From the NCBI GenBank assembly GCA_029287555.1, contig JARFQX010000627.1, forward strand, positions 1-5,362: a stretch of 5,362 nt of DNA, in the 5' to 3' direction. The first letter of the stretch is position 1. Every line of letters starts with the position of its first letter. Position numbers and translations under genes: made by a program. Below the pieces are notes generated by a model that saw nothing but the letters and a program-made list of their open reading frames with translations, was not told where the DNA came from and did not search any database. Below are positions 1 through 5,186 of the stretch, piece by piece. The DNA comes from Rubripirellula sp. (GTDB lineage: Bacteria > Planctomycetota > Planctomycetia > Pirellulales > Pirellulaceae).

Positions 1-775
1 TCAACGAATAGCCACCCGAGGCGCCGGTCGTCGTTGCAATTGAATTCCCCTCCAGATCGCGTGCTTCCACGATGATGCCACCACGTCCTTCACCGACGTC
101 GAATCTTTGGTTTGCCGTCGTGTCATCGTAAGCGACTCCCGTTACGTAAATGCTCCCCGGATAGCCGCCGCCAAACAACTGCGTCACGATGCTGCCGTCC
201 TGGACGTTGCCATCGGTAAAGGTGATCGTATCGTAAAGCAACCCAAAGCCAGCCTCGCGATAACCGCCAAGCAACATGTTGACGCGGTGTCCGGCGCTGA
301 GAAAGAGGCTGTCATGGAGGAGTTGCACGGCTTCGGTAAGCCCGACCAAGCCGCGAGATGACAGGTTTTCGCCGACGTAACTGGTGTGGTACCCCGCTTC
401 GACCGCCCGCACATCCGGACCTGTTCCATCGGGGTTGATGTGGTCGAAGAAGCGTCTTTTAATCATGTCTCGAGAATGTGCTTCAGCCACGTCTCGGAGA
501 ATGGAATTCGGGGCGAGAGGTTGACGCGGTTCGCTGCCCAGCGTCCCCGCCGGAAGGTCCTCGTTGAGGGAGATCCCGAGCCGCGATGCCTCGGCCACCG
601 GATCGGCCCGGGCGGTATTCACCAGTTCCAGCATCTGCTGCTCGTACGATGTCAAGTCAACCGGAGCTTGCATCGTCAGCGGGCCGGCGCACATCGCAAC
701 CCTGGGCTCGAGACGCTCAAGCCCCAAACGACGAGGACGCTGCATCACATGAAAGATCGCATGAAAGACGGTCAT
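1..775 (-). CDS. CAP/SCP-domain secreted protein with LEPR N-terminus, 3' end beyond window
   Basis: One minus-strand frame stays open from the left edge up to ATG 775..773, giving 258 residues without a stop. Residues 19-25 (LERLEPR) match the LEPR signature I recall at the N-terminus of large secreted or surface planctomycete proteins. Residues about 45-181 form a CAP (SCP/Tpx-1/PR-1) domain: MLELVNTAR (48-56), HSRDM (100-104), FFDH (109-112), GEN (135-137) and GHRVNML (162-168). The conserved cavity residues H100, E136 and H163 are present. From about residue 207 a beta-sandwich module begins (ITGVVYDD-like, here VTGVAYDD at 211-218, then VGEGRGG), of the type that follows CAP domains in long extracellular proteins. 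The biochemical role is unknown; bacterial CAP proteins are generally extracellular. The start is uncertain: ATG 745..743 (residue 11) would put LEPR nearer the N-terminus, and neither start has a clear Shine-Dalgarno site. The CAP call is strong; the total length cannot be known from here. Confidence 0.9.
   Translation of the reverse strand, partial: MTVFHAIFHVMQRPRRLGLERLEPRVAMCAGPLTMQAPVDLTSYEQQMLELVNTARADPVAEASRLGISLNEDLPAGTLGSEPRQPLAPNSILRDVAEAHSRDMIKRRFFDHINPDGTGPDVRAVEAGYHTSYVGENLSSRGLVGLTEAVQLLHDSLFLSAGHRVNMLLGGYREAGFGLLYDTITFTDGNVQDGSIVTQLFGGGYPGSIYVTGVAYDDTTANQRFDVGEGRGGIIVEARDLEGNSIATTTGASGGYSL
745..768. repeat. 12-bp tandem duplication at the start of the CAP gene
   Basis: TCACATGAAAGA (745-756) is followed directly by TCGCATGAAAGA (757-768), matching at 11 of 12 positions. 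On the minus strand it sits between the two candidate ATG codons of the CAP gene (775 and 745). If translated from the upstream ATG it encodes a near-repeat of Phe-His-Ala-Ile and Phe-His-Val-Met, so it preserves frame. It may be a replication-slippage duplication in the 5' leader or first codons. Confidence 0.7.
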
Positions 776-809
776 AACAAAAGATAGCTCGCCCGACGAA
801 CCCACACCG

Positions 810-832
810 AGGCGGGCGACGCCGTCCCGCCT
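810..832. other. GC-rich stem-loop upstream of the CAP gene
   Basis: AGGCGGG (810-816) and CCCGCCT (826-832) are perfect 7-bp inverted arms around a 9-base loop. A second small hairpin, TCCC/GGGA with a CTCG loop, lies at 845-856. Both are in the divergent gap between the CAP gene (minus) and the DUF1805 gene (plus), starting about 35 bases upstream of the CAP start, so they could be in its 5' untranslated region. Neither is followed by a T-run on either strand, so a terminator is not favoured. Any function is inference. Confidence 0.35.
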
Positions 833-966
833 TACCCGCTGCCATCCCCTCGGGGAAGTCACCGTAGATTCAAGTCTAACACTTTGCCCGCTTGCTGTGA
901 GCAGCCGATCGATGCGATGCTGATGGGTGCGTGAAGAGACCTCGCCTCAAACCAGCAGACGAGAAT

Positions 967-1299
967 ATGAGTGAAGTACTTCCCCGAACCATTACCCGAC
1001 CGATGCAGTTCTCGGGCGGCTGCGCGACCGGCTTGAGTCACCGCTGGCAAGGAGGCCAGTATTGTTCGATCATGACGAAGGTCGGAATCGTTGGGTGTGG
1101 AATCTACGATGTCAACACGGCCGCCCACTTCGGCCAGGCGATCGCAATTGCCAGAGGCACCCCTTCGCATCCGTTGGTCGAACCGGAGGACCTCCTGGAA
1201 GCGAAGATCGTCGATGCGTCACCTCAGGCACAAGCCTACGGCATCGAAGTGGGAATGAAGGGCAAAGAGGCGGTCGAGAGAATGCTGGTGGCCCAATGA
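967..1299 (+). CDS. DUF1805 (YunC-like) domain protein
   Basis: This is a 110-residue protein close to the length of Bacillus YunC-type DUF1805 proteins (about 100 residues). The pattern that supports the family is an N-terminal strand pair (GLSHRWQGGQYCSI, about 22-35), then GIVGCGIYDVNTAA (40-53), then an AIAIARG segment, LLEAKIVDAS, and a C-terminal GIEVGMKGKEAVERML. That last part matches the family's 'GI.VGM.G.EAL..ML' ending. The molecular function of DUF1805 is not established; no signal peptide or membrane segment is seen, so it is probably cytoplasmic. ATG 967 was chosen because it keeps the whole fold with little extra. ATG 931 would add 12 unremarkable residues. ATG 1072, with GGAGG 17 to 21 bases upstream, would remove the first strands. 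The gene stands alone: divergent from the CAP gene and convergent with the beta-helix gene. Confidence 0.8.
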   Translation: MSEVLPRTITRPMQFSGGCATGLSHRWQGGQYCSIMTKVGIVGCGIYDVNTAAHFGQAIAIARGTPSHPLVEPEDLLEAKIVDASPQAQAYGIEVGMKGKEAVERMLVAQ

Positions 1300-1344
1300 G
1301 GCCCGAAGCTGAATCGACTCGGGCAAAACGACTCGGCAGGTCGC

Positions 1345-1368
1345 CTTACCTGGACTCGGTCAGGTAAG
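1345..1368. terminator. Possible bidirectional terminator hairpin in convergent gap
   Basis: CTTACCTG (1345-1352) and CAGGTAAG (1361-1368) are perfect 8-bp inverted arms around an 8-base loop. The structure lies 45 bases after the DUF1805 stop codon and 8 bases beyond the stop of the opposing beta-helix gene. The position suits a shared terminator for convergent genes, but there is no T-run on either side, so the call rests on symmetry and location only. Confidence 0.4.
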
Positions 1369-1376
1369 CCCTCAGA

Positions 1377-2591
1377 TTACTCGTCTGCACCGGAGACGTG
1401 ATTGTTGGCCGCGGTGCTTTCCGACAGCAGGTCATGATCGCTATCGACGTCGCGCAATAAGTTGTTCGAAAACAGAATCCGTCTCGACCGCTCGACGAGT
1501 GAAACCGCCTTCTCCGTCAATCCCGAAAACACAGTGCCGCTGATGGCGACGTCATCGGTTGCGTGCAGCACGATCCCCGCGGCGATGCGGTCGTTCTCCT
1601 GCCGCCGAACGCTTCCGTTCCCGATGTAGCTGTCGCTGAAACTATTGCCACTGACGGCAATTCGTCCACTGTTAGGACCAATCCGCAAGGCATTGCTTTT
1701 CATGATCGTGAAGGTGTTTGCCGAGACCGCACATCCGTGGGCATCACGTAAATCGATCCCGCCCCCGTTGTGCGCAATGACGTTGGCGCTCAGAGCAATC
1801 CCGTAGCAATCCCGGTCCAGAACGATCGCCGTTCCCTTGCACTCCTCGATCATATTCCCGGCGACCACACTTCCATAGGTATTCTCGATCACAACACCAT
1901 CACCGAGATGATCGTCGAGACAACAACCACTCATGCAGAGGTTAAAACCATCGACACAATGAAGGGCGTCGTCGTTCTCCTCGAACTGACAAGCGGAGAC
2001 CACGATGTCATGACACCCGACCAGATTCAAACCAGTACGGCGGTTGTAGGTGAACAAGCAGTCGGCGACTCTCGGATCCTCGTAGCAAAAATCCAACAAC
2101 ACTCCGTCACCACCATTCTCGCTCACGGAAACGCCGTGCAAAAAGACCTCGTTGGTCTGTCGCGCCTCGATTCCGGCACCGCTCGCCTCATTACCCGTGA
2201 TTCGAAGATCGGCGAGACGAACTCGCCACAGTTGATGCTGCCGGTCTCGCCGCGCATCCTGGCATCGCGGATCGGCAATCAAGATCGCCGGACGGCCTTG
2301 CGTGTTCTCGTTCACGATGTGCGTCGACGTTCCCGTTCCAACAACAGACGTGTCACCCGTTTCGATCCGCAGCGGTTCGTTGATCTTGAAAGTCCCGGCG
2401 GGCAAACGCACCAGGGCACCGCCTTCGGGAACGGCATCCAAGGCGGCCTGAATTGATGGGAATCGTGCGGCTTCAATGGTCGGCAAGGCTCCCGGCAGCA
2501 CCACGTCGGTTTCCTGACCACTGGCGATGCTGCACGTGCAACAGATCAACAGACAAATCAGGAATGATCGATGTTTTGCATCAATGCTCAT
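1377..2591 (-). CDS. Secreted right-handed parallel beta-helix protein
   Basis: The 404-residue product begins with a basic N-region and a hydrophobic core rich in Ile, Leu and Cys (residues 9-22), with a likely signal peptidase I site at Ala-Ser-Gly/Gln-Glu (about 25/26). Residues 44-68 (FPSIQAALDAVPEGG...LPAGTF) are the opening typical of pectate-lyase-superfamily beta-helix proteins. From about residue 125 onward the chain is a run of coils of roughly 22-24 residues with Asn ladders and G-[IV]-x-[LI] strands, such as GDGVVIENT, GTAIVLDRD and GGGIDLRDA. This is the PbH1/NosD-like right-handed helix. Such folds often bind or cleave polysaccharides, but I see no identifiable catalytic set, so substrate and activity are unknown. 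The mature part is rich in cysteine, unusual for an exported bacterial protein. It lies divergent from the alkyltransferase gene with 290 bases between them. The fold call is secure; the function is not. Confidence 0.88.
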   Translation of the reverse strand: MSIDAKHRSFLICLLICCTCSIASGQETDVVLPGALPTIEAARFPSIQAALDAVPEGGALVRLPAGTFKINEPLRIETGDTSVVGTGTSTHIVNENTQGRPAILIADPRCQDARRDRQHQLWRVRLADLRITGNEASGAGIEARQTNEVFLHGVSVSENGGDGVLLDFCYEDPRVADCLFTYNRRTGLNLVGCHDIVVSACQFEENDDALHCVDGFNLCMSGCCLDDHLGDGVVIENTYGSVVAGNMIEECKGTAIVLDRDCYGIALSANVIAHNGGGIDLRDAHGCAVSANTFTIMKSNALRIGPNSGRIAVSGNSFSDSYIGNGSVRRQENDRIAAGIVLHATDDVAISGTVFSGLTEKAVSLVERSRRILFSNNLLRDVDSDHDLLSESTAANNHVSGADE

Positions 2592-2597
2592 TGGAAA

Positions 2598-2603
2598 CTC
2601 TCC
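2598..2603 (-). promoter_or_regulatory. Ribosome binding site of the beta-helix gene, within a small hairpin
   Basis: The minus strand reads GGAGAG here, 6 bases from the ATG at 2591..2589, which fixes the start. The site lies inside an inverted repeat, ATTGGA (2590-2595) with TCCAAT (2601-2606) and a 5-base loop. In the mRNA this would pair part of the Shine-Dalgarno with bases overlapping the start codon. The stem is only 6 bp, so control of translation is a suggestion only. Confidence 0.5.
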
Positions 2604-2606
2604 AAT

Positions 2607-2881
2607 CTATCTGAGGTAATGGCGGAGCAATTCGCGCTCAAGTCGGGCACGGACAAAGCATTGTAGCGACCGACCGTGCGGAGCGCAGTTGATTTCGCCG
2701 CGAGCAGACGTTTACGAAGTGGCGCGAGAAATGGAGAGACGCAATGAAGGCGTACGAAGACTCTTTCTGGCGTCTCCGCAACTCTCGCAGCTCTGCGTAT
2801 CCCCTTTGCCCATCTACGAGAAACGTCGTGACAACTCTACAATCAAGGCCTGGGCTTCCTTGAAACGGAAACACGAGCTTC
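2607..2881. other. Divergent intergenic region without a recognisable gene
   Basis: This stretch separates the beta-helix gene (minus) from the alkyltransferase gene (plus). Open frames cross it on both strands, including a 40-codon plus-strand frame from ATG 2744 to TGA 2861-2863 that ends just before the alkyltransferase start. None has a recognisable domain, a good ribosome site or a convincing composition. I looked here for the zinc-binding and AraC-type helix-turn-helix parts of an Ada protein and did not see them. Promoters for both flanking genes must lie here, but I cannot assign -35/-10 boxes with confidence. Confidence 0.5.
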
Positions 2882-3460
2882 ATGCGAAAACACAGAAACG
2901 GCGAAGCAGGGCAATGGATCGCTAATTCGATTTCTCGGTCTGCGATTGAAGACACGGCTCTGGGGCCAATGTTGTTGGTAGTGGGTGACCGCGGCATCTG
3001 TCATCTTCAGTTCGCGGACAGCCGAGACGAACTCGAGCGAATACGGTCTGCGGCACTCCCCGAACGCGATCTTAACATCACAGCCGACGTCGCGCGATTG
3101 TTGCGCGCGGTTGTCAAGGTTGTGGACGGCCAAGCGACGGACGTTCCATTCAAACTTGAAATCCGCGGCACGGCGTTCCAGAAGCTCGTCTGGCAACACC
3201 TGATGCGGATCCCCGCTGGCACGACCGTCAGCTACCGAGAACTCGCCAAACGGATGGGAAGGCCGACGTCGGTGCGCGCGGTTGCCACGGCGTGCGGAGC
3301 CAATCGGATCGCCGTCTTGATTCCCTGTCATCGGGTGCTGCGAAGCGACGGGGGCCTGGGTGGTTATCGATGGGGAGTCGAGCGAAAGCGGCGACTGCTC
3401 GAGCGCGAATCGGCGTTGACCGGTCAATCCTCCGCCGAGCCCCTCGACTTGGCAAGATGA
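2882..3460 (+). CDS. ogt: Methylated-DNA--[protein]-cysteine S-methyltransferase (Ada C-terminal/Ogt type)
   Basis: The 192-residue protein repairs O6-alkylguanine (and O4-alkylthymine) in DNA by moving the alkyl group to its own cysteine, a single-turnover reaction in the cytoplasm. The signature IPCHRV is at 147-152, with C149 the acceptor and H150 its partner; E176 aligns with the third residue of the human Cys-His-Glu set (C145, H146, E172). Y118 and R132 in SYREL and SVRAVA match the tyrosine and the 'arginine finger' of the helix-turn-helix DNA-binding part, and N141 matches the Asn hinge. The N-terminal ribonuclease-H-like part covers about 20-95 (LGPMLLVVGDRGI). The stretch RSDGGLGGYRWGVERKR (154-170) is closer to Ada than to classical Ogt, but the Ada zinc-binding and AraC regions are absent. 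An in-frame TGA at 2861-2863 bounds the N-terminus. The ribosome site is weak (ACGAG). The last 15 or so residues are a non-conserved tail. Confidence 0.93.
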   Translation: MRKHRNGEAGQWIANSISRSAIEDTALGPMLLVVGDRGICHLQFADSRDELERIRSAALPERDLNITADVARLLRAVVKVVDGQATDVPFKLEIRGTAFQKLVWQHLMRIPAGTTVSYRELAKRMGRPTSVRAVATACGANRIAVLIPCHRVLRSDGGLGGYRWGVERKRRLLERESALTGQSSAEPLDLAR

Positions 3461-3614
3461 GCTTTGCCTCGACCCCATCGGTTGCGCGAGCCGAATCGCT
3501 GCGGGCCTCAAATCACGGAATTCGACCTCGACTCGGCTGATAACGTGGAGTCGCCAGCGGCACCCAACGCCCTACCGAGTCAAACCGCATCATGTTAAGG
3601 TCAAAAAAACTCGC

Positions 3615-3687
3615 GCCCCCTTCGTCTAGTGGCCCAGGACGCTGGATTCTCAGTCCAGAAACAGCAGTTCGACTCTGCTAGGGGGTA
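3615..3687 (+). tRNA. trnE: tRNA-Glu (anticodon CUC)
   Basis: All four arms fold. Acceptor GCCCCCT (3615-3621) pairs with AGGGGGT (3680-3686), the first pair being G-U. A D-arm is formed by GTCT...AGGAC. Anticodon stem CTGGA/TCCAG encloses loop TTCTCAG with anticodon CTC at 3649-3651, reading GAG. T-arm AGCAG/CTGCT encloses TTCGACT, and the discriminator is A3687. The sequence closely follows bacterial tRNA-Glu through the D-arm (GTCTAGTGGCCCAGGAC). CCA is not encoded, so it must be added after transcription. It stands alone between the alkyltransferase gene and the CxxCH protein gene. Confidence 0.96.
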
Positions 3688-3851
3688 TCTTTCTAGGATC
3701 ACATGGCGGTACGCAAATGTGCGCGCGAGCAACTTCGCAGCGACCAGCAATGATATTCTTGTATCAGCCTCCACATTCGCATGTCCGTGAGCATCTACAC
3801 TGATTAGCAGTGAGCCTGCCACTGGCTTGCAAACTTCAGCAAACCGAACCC

Positions 3852-3857
3852 GGGGAG
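3852..3857 (+). promoter_or_regulatory. Ribosome binding site deciding a GTG start
   Basis: GGGGAG lies 8 bases before GTG 3866 and is among the best Shine-Dalgarno matches in the window. It favours GTG 3866 over the in-frame ATG 3827, which would place 13 extra polar residues before the signal peptide. Confidence 0.7.
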
Positions 3858-3865
3858 TTTCGCCC

Positions 3866-4615
3866 GTGCGTATTGCCAGCAGTATCCTATTCGTCATCGC
3901 AGGTTTGGCTGTCGTTTCGTTCGGGGCCGATCCGTCCGACCATCTGACCGATGAACAACTCTCGATCCATACATTGATCCGAGAAGACATCTTTGCCGGT
4001 TGGCGGGCGGGCGACATGGATCGACTTGAACGAGCCGAGCAAAACATCGAAAAACTACTCGAGCTTCGTCCCAACGCACGAGGCGATCTGCTGGCGTGGA
4101 GGGGTGGAATCGAACTTTTTCGCGCCGTGCTCGCTCACGAGTCAAACGATGAGCCGGGTTTCCGCCAACACATGCAAACTTCGAAGGATGCTTTTGACGA
4201 GGCGAAGCGTCTTTCCCCGAAGAGTGTTGGCGTAGGGTCGTTGATCGGAGGATCATACGCGATGTTTGCTGATCGACTTCCGGAACAACACCAAAGAGAC
4301 GCTTGGATTAATTCTTACGAAGGCTATCAGATACTTTGGAAACAACAGCAGTCTTACGTTGGGAAAATGCCAGTGCATATGCGCGGCGAGCTCTTGGCCG
4401 GGCTGGCGCAGTCATCGCAACGGACCGGACGCCAAGAAGAATTCGCCGAATACCTCGATATGATGCTTCAGGTACTGCCGAAGACACCCTATGCCAGAGT
4501 CGCGCAACGGTGGAAGGAAGATCCCCAAAGGGCGGCCACAGAAACCATCACTTGCAAGACCTGCCACCGTCCCGGTCGATTGGCAGACCGCCTTGCCGCA
4601 GGAACGCCGGATTGA
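3866..4615 (+). CDS. Secreted TPR-like helical protein with C-terminal CxxCH motif
   Basis: From GTG 3866 the product is 249 residues. Residues 1-20 are a signal peptide (MRIASSILFVIAGLAVVSFG) with likely cleavage near Gly20-Ala21. The rest is largely alpha-helical and amphipathic. Repeating helix pairs such as LTDEQLSIHTLIREDIFAGW, DRLERAEQNIEKLLELRP and ELLAGLAQSSQRTGRQEEF suggest a TPR-like solenoid, though no canonical TPR consensus is clean. Near the C-terminus is CKTCH (230-234), followed by RPGRLADRL. This is the CxxCH form of a c-type haem attachment site, or a metal/redox site if haem is not attached. I recall similar uncharacterised planctomycete proteins with this layout; no function is known. 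No cytochrome maturation gene or redox partner lies nearby. It is convergent with the PH-like protein gene, with 20 bases between the stops. Confidence 0.82.
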   Translation: MRIASSILFVIAGLAVVSFGADPSDHLTDEQLSIHTLIREDIFAGWRAGDMDRLERAEQNIEKLLELRPNARGDLLAWRGGIELFRAVLAHESNDEPGFRQHMQTSKDAFDEAKRLSPKSVGVGSLIGGSYAMFADRLPEQHQRDAWINSYEGYQILWKQQQSYVGKMPVHMRGELLAGLAQSSQRTGRQEEFAEYLDMMLQVLPKTPYARVAQRWKEDPQRAATETITCKTCHRPGRLADRLAAGTPD

Positions 4616-4635
4616 GCTTCTCTTGCACCATCCAT

Positions 4636-5172
4636 TCACCGACGGAACGAACGGGATTCTTCCATCGCTTGGCGAATCGCCTCTTGCAGTCGCTGTGGCT
4701 CATCGGTGCCAATCTGGTAGAGCTTGCCGTTGCGTAAATCGATCTGAACCGCATCGAAGCCGGAGACGCTGAACAGCCATCCGCCCCAGATCTTCTTGAT
4801 TCCCCAGCCGTGATACCAGCGAGTCCGAACGACGGCCGCCCGCTCGAGATCGGCGATCATGAATGACTTCTGAAATAGCCCGGGACCGAATGAGATCACG
4901 ATGTCGTTCGAAGTCACCTTGACCGTCAGTGAGTGGAAGAGACAAAGGACCCCAAGCAGAACAGCGGCGGGGATCAGCGCCGGCAACTCAGGCTCCCGTC
5001 CCTGAAGGATCGGATAGAATGCAGCCGCCGAAGCGACCACAAGGATCGTCGCTAAGATGACTCGTATCAGTGTCCCCGGTTGTGTGTGCTCGTATTGAAT
5101 CAAGGTTTGTCGGTCTCGACTTACTGGCCTTTGAAACGGCCCTTCAGGGCGTCGGTCAACCTCACTCTTCAC
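4636..5172 (-). CDS. Membrane protein with two transmembrane helices and a bacterial PH-like domain
   Basis: The longest reading starts at GTG 5172 and gives 178 residues. There are two hydrophobic segments, about 35-56 (TLIRVILATILVVASAAAF) and 64-84 (LPALIPAAVLLGVLCLFHSL). After these comes a soluble domain of about 85 residues: VTSNDIVISFGPGLF, then WYHGWGIKK, GGWLFSVSGFDAVQIDLRNG and IGTDEPQRLQEAI. The last part is the strand-and-helix ending of bacterial PH-like domains, and I recall uncharacterised two-helix proteins with the same YEHTQ...GTDEP pattern. It probably sits in the cytoplasmic membrane; its partner or ligand is unknown. The start is doubtful. TTG 5103..5101 would begin the protein just before IQYEHTQPG, where the recalled family begins, and would leave 83 bases to the divergent gene rather than 14. 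GTG 5172 has no Shine-Dalgarno site. Confidence 0.8.
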   Translation of the reverse strand: MKSEVDRRPEGPFQRPVSRDRQTLIQYEHTQPGTLIRVILATILVVASAAAFYPILQGREPELPALIPAAVLLGVLCLFHSLTVKVTSNDIVISFGPGLFQKSFMIADLERAAVVRTRWYHGWGIKKIWGGWLFSVSGFDAVQIDLRNGKLYQIGTDEPQRLQEAIRQAMEESRSFRR

Positions 5173-5186
5173 GGAATCAGCTTAAC

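Noticed and set aside
386..787. 133-codon plus-strand open frame at the left end
   Set aside because: It is the exact complement frame of the CAP gene; its product is Arg/His-rich and unlike any family, while the minus strand gives a clear CAP domain.
1770..2456. 228-codon plus-strand open frame opposite the beta-helix gene
   Set aside because: It is fully antisense to a gene with a signal peptide, ribosome site and recognisable fold. Its own product has no recognisable domain and no good ribosome site.
2638..2997. 119-codon minus-strand open frame in the divergent gap
   Set aside because: It overlaps the first codons of the alkyltransferase and has no domain, signal peptide or ribosome site that I can see.
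3451..3468. GGCAA/TTGCC hairpin over the alkyltransferase stop codon as a terminator
   Set aside because: Only a 5-bp stem with an 8-base loop and no T-run after it.
2843..3511. 222-codon minus-strand open frame
   Set aside because: Antisense to the alkyltransferase gene, which has all catalytic residues; the antisense product has no recognisable features.
3798..3812. CACTG-ATTAG-CAGTG hairpin upstream of the CxxCH protein gene as an operator
   Set aside because: A 5-bp stem is expected by chance in a region this size and nothing else marks it as a site.
3601..4074. 157-codon minus-strand open frame
   Set aside because: It would run across the whole tRNA-Glu gene and the signal peptide of the CxxCH protein; its composition is not convincing.
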